Assembly (NCBI GenBank): GCA_023228185.1 | Contig: JALOBQ010000013.1 | Span: 1-17,070, forward strand | Reading direction: 5' to 3' | DNA length: 17,070 nucleotides | From: Candidatus Omnitrophota bacterium | Lineage (GTDB): Bacteria; Omnitrophota; Gorgyraeia; Gygaellales; Profunditerraquicolaceae | Part shown: in pieces, positions 1 to 7,664 of the stretch | How positions within the stretch are numbered: the first letter of the stretch is position 1 | Layout of the letters: the number at the start of each line of letters is the position of its first letter | Notes under the pieces: generated by a model | What the model saw: only the letters and a program-made list of their open reading frames with translations | The model's database searches: none | Told to the model about the DNA's origin: nothing | Position numbers and translations under genes: made by a program

Positions 1-768
1 TTCTGGCGCGCCTACTTTTGACAATTTTTGCACCTGGGCATAATCGCGCACGCGGCGCAACAACCTGTTGGCGATACGCGGAGTGCCGCGGCTGCGTAAA
101 GCAATCTCATCCGCCGCTTCGGCGCTTAATTCCAGAGCGAGAAGTTTGGCGGAATTTTTGATAATTTCAGCTAACTCCTCCGGCTTATAGAAATCCAGGT
201 TATAGAACATCCCGAACCTGCTGCGTAGAGGAGCGGCTAACAGGCCGGCTCGTGTAGTTGCTCCGATCAAGGTAAAAGGTTTCAGGTTAAATTTAATTGT
301 TTTAGCATAGGGGCCTTTATCGATTATGAAATCAATCTGAAAACTTTCCATTGCCGGATATAAAAATTCTTCCACGACTTTGGACATCCGGTGTATCTCA
401 TCGATAAAAAGAATATCCCCGCGCTCTAGATTAGTGAGTATCCCGATCAAGTCGCCGGCGCGCTCTATTGCCGGCCCGCTGGTCGCGGTAATCTTGGCAT
501 TCATTTCATGGGCGATGATATGCGAAAGCGAAGTTTTTCCCAAACCCGGCGGCCCGCTGAAAAGCACGTGTTCCAACGGCTCATTTCTCTGCTGCGCCGC
601 CTGAATGGAAACTTTTAAATTATCCAGGATATCTTTATGGCCGACGAATTCAGTAAATTTCTGCGGCCGCAAAGATATGTTCAAAATAATATCTTCTTCT
701 TCTGTTTCCTTTTCCTGGCTAAAAGCGGGATTTCCCTTAAGCAGGGTCTGTCTGGTCTTTTGGCTCAT
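1..768 (-). CDS. ruvB: Holliday junction branch migration helicase RuvB (3' end cut by window edge)
   Basis: RuvB is the hexameric AAA+ motor that, with RuvA, drives branch migration of Holliday junctions in recombinational repair. The 256 visible codons cover the N-terminal part and both AAA+ subdomains. Visible motifs are Walker A GPPGLGKT (residues 72-79), Walker B FIDEIHR (121-127), sensor 1 GATTRAG (169-175), the APLRSRFG segment expected to hold the arginine finger (about 179-186) and the sensor 2 stretch RGTPRIANR (227-235). The C-terminal winged helix lies beyond position 1. The ATG at 768 overlaps the end of scpA by 32 nt. A GGAGAA stretch lies upstream at a rather long spacing, and I see no better start between it and the conserved LRP segment. 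The N-terminus before that segment is about 32 residues and acidic (ETEEED), as in other RuvBs. Family assignment is very secure; the exact start is slightly less so. Confidence 0.96.
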   Translation of the reverse strand, partial: MSQKTRQTLLKGNPAFSQEKETEEEDIILNISLRPQKFTEFVGHKDILDNLKVSIQAAQQRNEPLEHVLFSGPPGLGKTSLSHIIAHEMNAKITATSGPAIERAGDLIGILTNLERGDILFIDEIHRMSKVVEEFLYPAMESFQIDFIIDKGPYAKTIKFNLKPFTLIGATTRAGLLAAPLRSRFGMFYNLDFYKPEELAEIIKNSAKLLALELSAEAADEIALRSRGTPRIANRLLRRVRDYAQVQKLSKVGAPE

Positions 769-1495
769 AAGGAATGATATTCTCCATGTTCCTGCTGATA
801 AAAATATCTTCAAAGGCGCTTGACTGCATCGCTTTGATCTCTTTCATTTTGGTAAGCTCTAAGATCGCCAAAAATGTCACCACGATCTCGATCTTACTCT
901 TTGCTTTTGTGAAAAGTTCGGAAAGTTTGATTTCGCTATCAACCAACAGCATATGCAATATATCATGCACCTTCTGCTCAACGGTAAACTGGTCCTTGAT
1001 CACCTCGTAGAAAACTTCTTTGGGAATATCTTTTAAAGCCTGGGAAAAAGCGTTGATCAGATCAAAGATATTCGCCTCAAAATAAACTTCTTTTTTCTCA
1101 GGTTCCGCCTGAATATCCGCTTCGGTTTTCGGCCGCTTGAAGACTTCCTGCTGGTCGATCTCGCGGCTTCTTAAATTTTCGGCGATTTGTTTAAACTTTT
1201 CATACTCCAGGAGCCTTTGCACCAGCTCCTCGCGCGGGTCAATAACTTCTTCGGCCGGCGTAACTTCCGCGGGTAAAAGCATCTTGGATTTAATCTGCAT
1301 CAGGGTAGCCGCCATCACTAAAAATTCTCCGGCAACGTTTAAATCCAACAGTTGCATTAAATTAATATATTCTAAATATTGTTGCGTGACTTCAGCGATG
1401 GGAATATCGTAGATATTCAAATGGTCTTTTTTGACCAGATAAAGCAGCAGGTCAAGCGGCCCTTCGAACATTTCCAATTTGATCTTGTAGTTCAT
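737..1495 (-). CDS. scpA: Segregation and condensation protein A (ScpA, kleisin)
   Basis: ScpA is the kleisin subunit that bridges the SMC heads and recruits ScpB in the bacterial condensin complex. The 252-residue protein has the diagnostic N-terminal segment FEGPLDLLLYLVKK (about 10-23), followed by the INIYDIP-like stretch and the long helix with ATLMQIKSKMLLP. An acidic, charged linker follows (about 85-150), and a C-terminal winged-helix segment (about 165-245) includes VVTFLAILELTKM. Length is normal for the family. It starts 2 nt after the trpS stop, so the two are probably translationally coupled. Its end overlaps the ruvB start by 32 nt. The usual partner gene scpB does not follow; ruvB occupies that place, so scpB must lie elsewhere or be absent. 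Confidence 0.95.
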   Translation of the reverse strand: MNYKIKLEMFEGPLDLLLYLVKKDHLNIYDIPIAEVTQQYLEYINLMQLLDLNVAGEFLVMAATLMQIKSKMLLPAEVTPAEEVIDPREELVQRLLEYEKFKQIAENLRSREIDQQEVFKRPKTEADIQAEPEKKEVYFEANIFDLINAFSQALKDIPKEVFYEVIKDQFTVEQKVHDILHMLLVDSEIKLSELFTKAKSKIEIVVTFLAILELTKMKEIKAMQSSAFEDIFISRNMENIIPYEPKDQTDPA

Positions 1496-1497
1496 CT

Positions 1498-2477
1498 TTA
1501 TACTTTTAGCAGGCTTTTAACTTCGCTTAATGTAGTTTGCGCGAATGCTTCCGCTTTTGCCTGGCCCTGTTTTAAAATATCTAAAATCAGGATTTTATCC
1601 TTAAGCAATTCCTGCCTTTTAACCTGGATCGGCTTAAGCAGTTGGATCAATTTCTCCGCAAGGTTCTTTTTACATTGAGTGCAGCCAAAAGAAGCGCTTT
1701 CACACGATTGGCAAACTTCCCGGCTGATTTGCGGAAAAAGCATATTATAATAACTGAAAACAACGCATTTTTGCGGATGGCCAACGTCAGAAACTTTGAT
1801 GCGCAAAGGATCGGTAAACATATTATTAACTTTCTTTGCCAGACTATCGACATCGTCGGATAAAGAAATAAAATTGCCGTAACTTTTGCTCATCTTCCTG
1901 CCGTCTAAACCAAGCAGGCGCTTTACCTCAGTAAGCAAAGCCTGCGGTTCAGGAAACAATTCTGTTTTATAAAGATTATTGAATTTGCGGGCAATCTGAC
2001 GGGTTAGTTCAACATGCGGCAGTTGGTCCTCTCCTACAGGGACAGCCTGCGCCTTATAAAGCAGGATGTCAGCCGCTTGCAACACGGGGTAACCTAAAAA
2101 ACCGTAGGTACTTAAGTCCCTGCCCACGATTTCGCGCAATTGTTCTTTGTAGGTTGGGCATCGCTCAAGCAGGCCTAAAGGCGTGATTAACGAAAAAAAA
2201 TAAAAAAGTTCCAGATGTTCGCGCACCTGCGACTGGACGAAAATAGTGGATTTTTCAGGCTAACCCCACAGGCAATCCAATCCACAACATTATCAATGAT
2301 ATTCTCCTGCAAGTCATGCGGATGTTCATATTCTGACATCAACGCGTGCAAATCAGCGACCATGAAAAAACAATGATACTCATCCTGTAATTTTTTCCAG
2401 TTATCCAGAGCTCCCACCAAATGGCCCAGATGAAGTTTACCCGTAGGCCGCATCCCGCTTAATATTCTTTTTTTCAT
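1498..2477 (-). CDS. trpS: Tryptophanyl-tRNA synthetase, split by a one-base frameshift
   Basis: TrpS is the class I enzyme that charges tRNA-Trp. The gene is read here in two frames. The first reaches a stop at 2187 after 96 codons. The second is open from at least 2226 to the stop at 1498. Joining them at the A5 run (T5 on the plus strand, 2251-2255) as if it were A6 restores a continuous 326-residue protein with the expected sequence SLKKSTIFVQSQV across the junction. That length is normal for TrpS. The joined protein carries HLGH (16-19, the HIGH motif), the VPVGEDQ segment (about 146-152) and KMSKS (195-199). Its ATG overlaps the infB stop as ATGA. The cause could be a sequencing or assembly deletion, a real mutation, or less likely a -1 ribosomal frameshift. 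Everything else about the gene looks intact and under selection, so an error in the homopolymer is my first guess. Confidence 0.9.
2251..2255 (-). other. Frameshift site in trpS (A5 run, one base short)
   Basis: On the coding strand the bases read CTG AAA AAT CCA, which leaves the TrpS frame. One extra A, or a -1 slip that re-reads one A, gives CTG AAA AAA TCC and restores the family consensus downstream. Upstream of this run only the first frame looks like TrpS, and downstream only the second does, so the shift is located to within a few codons. Confidence 0.85.
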
Positions 2478-4657
2478 AGTGTCCTGGCTATTTTTTCAAT
2501 TCCATAAGCTTCAATAATATCACCTTCAGCTAACTGTTCAAAACCGGCAATACTTAAACCACATTCAAAGCCTTCCGCCACTTCGCGCACATCATCCTTA
2601 AAGCGTTTTAAAGAAGAAAGCGTCCCTTCGAAAGCTACTTGTCCGTTTCTTACCAGGCTAACTGAACTGTTGCGGATGATCTTGCCTTTAGTCACAAAAC
2701 ATCCGGCGATTGTCCCTGAGCGGGAAAGTTTAAACATTTTCCTTACTTCCGCGCGGCCTAAAAATATTCTCTTTAACTTTGGCTCAAGCATACCTTCAAC
2801 CGCGGCTTTAATATCATTGGCCAACTCATAAATAATATTATAAGTTTTCACGTCTACGCCTTCTTTGGCAATCAGCTCTTTAGCCAAGTCGTCGGAAACA
2901 ACGTTAAAGCCCAGAATTAACGCGTCTGACGCGACAGCGAGAATAACATCGGAGTTATTAATATTACCGACGCCGGCGTGAATAATATCCAGTTTAATTT
3001 CAGAAACATTCAGTTTGTCTAAAGTATCCTTAATCGCTTCTAACGAACCCTGTACATCAGCCTTAAGGATAATTTTTAACTCTTTAATCTTACCGGCGTT
3101 AATTTGCGCGTACAAGTCTTCTAAACTGATGCGCTTAGAGGATTTTAATTGCTGCACTTTATCTTTTTCCTGGCGGCTTTCCGCGATAAGCTTAGCCTGT
3201 TTTTCATCTTCCACGGCAAAGAATCTGTCGCCTGCCTCAGGAATACCGCTGATGCCTAATACTTCTACCGGTGTCGCCGGGCCGGCGGAAGTAACAGCCT
3301 GGCCACGATCATTAACCATCGCGCGCACCTTACCAAAAAGGTTACCGGCGATAATGTTCTGATTTAAATGCAGCGTTCCGTTTTGCACAAGCAAAGTAGC
3401 CACAGGCCCCCTACCTTTAGACATTCTGGCTTCCACAACCACGCCACTTGCCGGACGTTTAGGATTAGCTTTTAACTCCATTACTTCCGCCTGTAACAGA
3501 ACCATTTCAAGTAAATTATCGATCCCCACGCCTGTTTTTGCCGAAACCGGCACAGTAATTGTTTTACCACCCCAATCTTCAGGGCTAAGGCCGGCTTGTG
3601 TAAGTTGTTTTTTAACCATATCCAAATTCGCTTGCGGCTTATCAATTTTATTTATCGCCACGATAATCGGCACGCCTGCGGCGCGGGCATGGTCAATAGC
3701 TTCCTGCGTTTGAGGCATAATCCCGTCATCAGCGGCAACAACCAGGATAACAATATCCGTGATACTTGCTCCGCGGGCGCGCATTGCCGTAAAAGCTTCA
3801 TGTCCAGGAGTATCCAGAAAAGCAATTTCACCTTGCGGCAGGCTGACCCGGTAAGCTCCGATATGCTGAGTAATCCCGCCGTGCTCATCATCAACTACTT
3901 TAGTCTTGCGTATCGCGTCTAATAAAGAGGTTTTACCATGGTCAACATGGCCCATTAAAGTAACTACCGGCCGACGAGGCTTTAAATCCCCTGCCAGGTC
4001 TGTTTCTTTATGCCCGGCTAAAACAATTTCTTCGGCGCTGGGGATTTTCTTAATTACGCAATTAAATTTTTGACATATTTTATTCGCTGTCGCCTCATCT
4101 AAAGCCTGGTTGATACCAACCATTACGCCCATACCCATCAGGCTTTTAATTAATACTGAAGGCTTTTCCTGTAGTTTAATCCCCAAATCTTTGATCGTTA
4201 TTGGAAAATCCAATTCAATCTGTTTGCCGCTTGCAACCGGAGGCTGCGGAATACTCACTGGCGTCGGTTGTTCGGATTTAACTGCGGGTTTAACTACGGG
4301 CTTAACTACGGTTTTTGCTGACGCGGGCTGAACAACAGGCTTGACGACTGGCGTAGAAAGCGGTTTTTGCTCAACTTTTATTTCCGGCTTAATCTGCGCG
4401 GCAGTTACGACTTTGACTTTAAGCTCCGGCTTAACAGCTTCAACCTTTTTAATTGCCTCGGGTTTAACGTGCGCCTGCTTGATTCCCTCAACCTTAGGTT
4501 TATTGACTTTTTTAGGCGCGGGTTTGGCTTTAGGTTTTTCTGCTTTCACTTTTACTGCCGGCTTGGAAGCAGTTTTTTTAGGCTTACTTTCAACTTTAGC
4601 TTTAGCATGCGTTGCTTTCTTAACTGTCAGCGTCTTTGCGTTTTTTACCTTGGTCAT
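2474..4657 (-). CDS. infB: Translation initiation factor IF-2
   Basis: IF-2 is the GTPase that brings fMet-tRNA to the 30S subunit and promotes subunit joining. The 727-residue protein has three parts. Residues 1 to about 140 are a low-complexity Lys/Ala/Pro/Val extension with KPVVKP-like repeats (about 105-126). A single IF2_N fold follows (about 147-203). The GTPase domain has GHVDHGKT (236-243), GGITQHIGAY (260-269), DTPGHE (282-287), NKID (336-339) and SAKT (372-375). The remainder is the beta-barrel and fMet-tRNA-binding C-terminal region. The start ATG at 4657 has an AAGGAAAA ribosome site and lies 27 nt after the nusA stop. The gene ends in an ATGA overlap with trpS. The ylxR gene often found between nusA and infB is absent, and rbfA and truB do not follow. 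Confidence 0.97.
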   Translation of the reverse strand: MTKVKNAKTLTVKKATHAKAKVESKPKKTASKPAVKVKAEKPKAKPAPKKVNKPKVEGIKQAHVKPEAIKKVEAVKPELKVKVVTAAQIKPEIKVEQKPLSTPVVKPVVQPASAKTVVKPVVKPAVKSEQPTPVSIPQPPVASGKQIELDFPITIKDLGIKLQEKPSVLIKSLMGMGVMVGINQALDEATANKICQKFNCVIKKIPSAEEIVLAGHKETDLAGDLKPRRPVVTLMGHVDHGKTSLLDAIRKTKVVDDEHGGITQHIGAYRVSLPQGEIAFLDTPGHEAFTAMRARGASITDIVILVVAADDGIMPQTQEAIDHARAAGVPIIVAINKIDKPQANLDMVKKQLTQAGLSPEDWGGKTITVPVSAKTGVGIDNLLEMVLLQAEVMELKANPKRPASGVVVEARMSKGRGPVATLLVQNGTLHLNQNIIAGNLFGKVRAMVNDRGQAVTSAGPATPVEVLGISGIPEAGDRFFAVEDEKQAKLIAESRQEKDKVQQLKSSKRISLEDLYAQINAGKIKELKIILKADVQGSLEAIKDTLDKLNVSEIKLDIIHAGVGNINNSDVILAVASDALILGFNVVSDDLAKELIAKEGVDVKTYNIIYELANDIKAAVEGMLEPKLKRIFLGRAEVRKMFKLSRSGTIAGCFVTKGKIIRNSSVSLVRNGQVAFEGTLSSLKRFKDDVREVAEGFECGLSIAGFEQLAEGDIIEAYGIEKIARTL

Positions 4658-4684
4658 ATATTTTCCTTATCTTTAGAGCAGAGG

Positions 4685-5932
4685 CTATTTTAATTTCTTT
4701 GCTTCCGCGATTAACTTCTCGGCTTTCTTTTCTCCAATGCCTTTTACCTGCATCAGGCCTTCGGATTTAGTTTTTAGAACATCGGCGATAGTTTTAATAC
4801 CCGCCGCTTTTAAACCTTCTAATATTTTATCGCTTACACCCGGCAGATCGCTCAAGCCAACAACCGCCTGTTTTGTTTCTTTTTTAGCCTTCTTTTTCGG
4901 CTTTGCCGGTTCCGCCGCTGCTTGCGTTTGCGCGTCTTGTTTTATTTTTTCCGCGGCGGCAGTTTCTTCAACCTTTAAAGCTTCGCTAGCCACCATCGCT
5001 TTTGTGCGAATATCCAACTCCCAACCGACTAACCTGGAAGCAAGGCGCACATTTTGGCCGTGTTTTCCGATAGACAAAGACAGCTGGTCATCATCAACAA
5101 CAACCTCTGCTTTGGATTTTTCTTTAATCAGTTTAATCTCGGCGACTTTTGCCGGGCTGAGCGCGGCTTTGATATATTCGCGTATATCATCATTATAGCG
5201 GACAATATCGATTTTTTCACCTTGTAATTCATTAACGATATTTCTCACGCGGTTTCCGCGCATTCCCACACAGGCGCCCACGGAATCCACTTTATCATTT
5301 TTAGAGAATACCGCGATTTTCGTCCGCTCGCCAGCCTGCCGCGATATTGATTTGATCTCCACAATCCCCTCGTAGATTTCCGGCACCTCTAATTCAAATA
5401 ATTTTTTTACCAGGTTAGGATGCGCGCGCGACAAAATAATCTGCGGCCCTTTGGTATCTTTCTTGACTTCGGCGATATAAGCACGGATGCGTTGGCCCTG
5501 TTTAAACTCCTCTTTAGCCGACTGCTCGCGTTTTAATAAGACACCTTCAGCTTTGCCAAGCAAATCAATAATAATATTGCCCTTTTCAAAACGATAAACC
5601 GTGCCGCTGACAATCTCGCCGACTTTAGCCTGAAATTCATTAAAAACCACGTCTTTTTCAGCTTCACGCATCTTCTGGATGATTACCTGGCGCGCCGTGG
5701 AAGCGGCAATGCGGCCAAAATCAATATTTGTTACTTCCTCACCATTACGATATGCCCGGATCACGCCGCTATTGCGGTCAATCTCCACTTTGAACTCTTC
5801 ATCCGGTTTCAAATCAATCACGCGTTTAGCGGCGCTCAACATCGCGCTTTCAACCGCCTCCAGCATTATTTCTTTCTTAATTCCTTTTTCTCTTTCAATC
5901 TGTTCGATAATCGCTAATAGTTCCTGACTCAT
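4685..5932 (-). CDS. nusA: Transcription termination/antitermination factor NusA
   Basis: NusA binds RNA polymerase and nascent RNA and modulates pausing, termination and antitermination. The 415 residues hold the N-terminal RNAP-binding domain (about 1-100), an S1 domain (about 105-170), KH1 with GACVGMRGNRVRNIV (219-233) and KH2 with LSIGKHGQNVRLASR (286-300). An Ala/Glu/Lys-rich linker follows (about 312-357), then a C-terminal helix-hairpin-helix unit (about 360-415) with two hairpins, LPGVSDKI and VKGIGEKKA. The start has a GGAGAGG ribosome site and follows the rimP stop by 22 nt. The rimP-nusA-infB order is the classic conserved module. Confidence 0.97.
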   Translation of the reverse strand: MSQELLAIIEQIEREKGIKKEIMLEAVESAMLSAAKRVIDLKPDEEFKVEIDRNSGVIRAYRNGEEVTNIDFGRIAASTARQVIIQKMREAEKDVVFNEFQAKVGEIVSGTVYRFEKGNIIIDLLGKAEGVLLKREQSAKEEFKQGQRIRAYIAEVKKDTKGPQIILSRAHPNLVKKLFELEVPEIYEGIVEIKSISRQAGERTKIAVFSKNDKVDSVGACVGMRGNRVRNIVNELQGEKIDIVRYNDDIREYIKAALSPAKVAEIKLIKEKSKAEVVVDDDQLSLSIGKHGQNVRLASRLVGWELDIRTKAMVASEALKVEETAAAEKIKQDAQTQAAAEPAKPKKKAKKETKQAVVGLSDLPGVSDKILEGLKAAGIKTIADVLKTKSEGLMQVKGIGEKKAEKLIAEAKKLK

Positions 5933-5954
5933 TTTTAACCTCTCCGATTCTGTT

Positions 5955-6416
5955 TCATTTTATAATTAATTTTGCTTTTGCTATTTTTTCCAAAGGCACT
6001 TTTAAAACACTGCCCGCCTGATCAATCAAAACATTGCCACCAACAACTTCTTTGATCAAACCTTTATGCTCTAAAGATTCAGCAAGCTTTTCCTTAAGAT
6101 AAAACACCGCTTGCTTTCCTAAACAACGCCTGAAATCAATCTCATTCTTAAGCGGCCGGTCTAAACCCGGAGAAGCAAGCTCCAGCGTAAAATCATTTGC
6201 CGATAATCGGCCGGCTTCTAACTGTCCGCGCAAGTTAAAATTTAAACGGCCGCAATCCTCCATCGTAATACCGCCATTTGGTTTATCCGCTAAAACGCGT
6301 AAAGAAAACGCGCCCTGCTGCAGGCAGCAAACAAATTCCACGAGCACAAAACCTTGTGATTTTAAAAAATCACCGGTGATAGATTCCAACTGAATGATAA
6401 TTTCCTGCTTATCCAT
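5955..6416 (-). CDS. rimP: Ribosome maturation factor RimP
   Basis: RimP assists maturation of the 30S ribosomal subunit. The 153-residue protein has the typical N-terminal alpha/beta domain, with a conserved SPGLDRPL segment near residue 90, and a small C-terminal SH3-like beta domain (about 100-153). The length is normal. The ATG at 6416 overlaps the end of proS by 8 nt, and the gene sits directly before nusA, the canonical position. Individual sequence motifs in this family are weak, so the position before nusA adds to the assignment. Confidence 0.93.
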   Translation of the reverse strand: MDKQEIIIQLESITGDFLKSQGFVLVEFVCCLQQGAFSLRVLADKPNGGITMEDCGRLNFNLRGQLEAGRLSANDFTLELASPGLDRPLKNEIDFRRCLGKQAVFYLKEKLAESLEHKGLIKEVVGGNVLIDQAGSVLKVPLEKIAKAKLIIK

Positions 6417-7653
6417 GATAAAATTCTTTAATTTTTCGCAAAACTATATCTTTAGAATCAACGAGCTTTTCCTTATTTGACCGGATGATCAGCTCCAACA
6501 GGTTATTTTTCGCCGATTCCTTACCGATAATTATCTGCAAAGGTATGCCCAGAAGCTCGGCATCCTTAAATTTAACCCCCGCTCTTTCGTCACGGTCATC
6601 AAATAAAACTTCAAATGATAAACCCTTAAGCTCTTGATAAATGCTTTCCGCGCTTTGCATAACTTGGGCATTAGTAACATCCAGCGGCGAGATGATCAAC
6701 TGAAAAGGCGCCAGCTCTTTGGGCCAGATGATCCCGCAAGCATCATTATGCTGCTCGATTACCGCCGATATTAGACGCGATACCCCGATACCATAACAAC
6801 CCATGATAATCGGTTTTAATGCTCCCTGATCATCGGAAAAAACCGCTTCTAAAGCCTGGCTGTATTTTGTGCCGAGTTTAAAAATATGGCCAACTTCAAT
6901 GGTATTGACTTTTTTCATCGCTAAACCGCAACGCGGGCATTTTTGATCCTCGTTATTCGCCTTATGCACAACGCATTTATCGCAAACCAATACGATATCT
7001 TCGCCGTCAACAGCCGGCGCCATAAATTCATGAGAAACTTTTCCGCCCATTACTCCGGAATCAGCTTCGGTAATCAGATAATTTAAACCACATCTCTGGA
7101 ATATTCTTTGATATGCCTGATAGATCGCCTGATAATTCTTATCTAAACCCTGGTTATCTTTATCAAAGCTGTAAGCGTCTTTCATAATAAATTCACAGGC
7201 GCGGATCAAACCAAAACGCGGACGTAATTCATCGCGGAATTTACTCTGGATCTGATATAAAACAAGCGGCAAATGCCTGTAACTGGAAACATTATTTTTC
7301 ACTAGATCCGTGATGATCTCTTCGTGGGTCGGGCCCAAAACAACAGCGCGCTTGCGCCGGTCGATAAATTTAAACATCACCTCGCCTAAATCCTTATCGC
7401 GGCCTGTTCTTTGCCAAATCTCCAATGGCTGTAAAGCGGGTAAAAGCAACTCACTTGCGCCTATGGCGTTCATCTCCTGGCGGATAATCCTTTGAATATT
7501 TTCCAGCACCCTTAAACCTAAAGGCAAATAAGAATACGCTCCTGCCATCAGCATACGCACAAGCCCGGCGCGCAAAAGCAGTTTATGGCTGACAGATTCA
7601 GCGTCCTGCGGATTTTCTTTTAATGTCGGGATAAAACTTTTACTCCAATACAT
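6409..7653 (-). CDS. proS: Prolyl-tRNA synthetase, short form without editing domain
   Basis: ProS is a class II synthetase that charges tRNA-Pro. At 414 residues it is about 150 shorter than the common bacterial form. The class II core is complete: motif 1 region (about 55-75), the TGRDKDLGEVMF segment, motif 2 FRDELRPRFGLIRACEF (139-155), motif 3 GCYGIGVSR (285-293) and the anticodon-binding domain (about 315-414) with DDRDERAGVKFKDAELLGIP. Between the GGKVSHEFMAPA segment (203-214) and IEVGHIFKLGTKYS (252-265), where the roughly 180-residue INS editing domain normally sits, there are only about 37 residues. They contain CDKC (224-227) and CPRC (239-242), a possible zinc knuckle. Short ProS lacking INS is known from other lineages such as alphaproteobacteria. 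The start has an AAGGAG site 7 nt upstream and follows ispG by 11 nt. Confidence 0.95.
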   Translation of the reverse strand: MYWSKSFIPTLKENPQDAESVSHKLLLRAGLVRMLMAGAYSYLPLGLRVLENIQRIIRQEMNAIGASELLLPALQPLEIWQRTGRDKDLGEVMFKFIDRRKRAVVLGPTHEEIITDLVKNNVSSYRHLPLVLYQIQSKFRDELRPRFGLIRACEFIMKDAYSFDKDNQGLDKNYQAIYQAYQRIFQRCGLNYLITEADSGVMGGKVSHEFMAPAVDGEDIVLVCDKCVVHKANNEDQKCPRCGLAMKKVNTIEVGHIFKLGTKYSQALEAVFSDDQGALKPIIMGCYGIGVSRLISAVIEQHNDACGIIWPKELAPFQLIISPLDVTNAQVMQSAESIYQELKGLSFEVLFDDRDERAGVKFKDAELLGIPLQIIIGKESAKNNLLELIIRSNKEKLVDSKDIVLRKIKEFYHG

Positions 7654-7664
7654 AGGTTAACTCC

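Noticed and set aside
1498..2226. A separate 242-residue gene starting at a GTG at 2226
   Set aside because: It is the C-terminal three quarters of TrpS without the HIGH motif. The GTG is an ordinary internal Val codon reached only after the frameshift.
4341..5198. Long plus-strand reading frames opposite the infB N-terminus (111 and 108 residues) and the nusA C-terminus (153 residues)
   Set aside because: They mirror Lys/Ala/Pro-rich coding DNA, have no recognisable domains or good ribosome sites, and lie fully inside well-identified genes.
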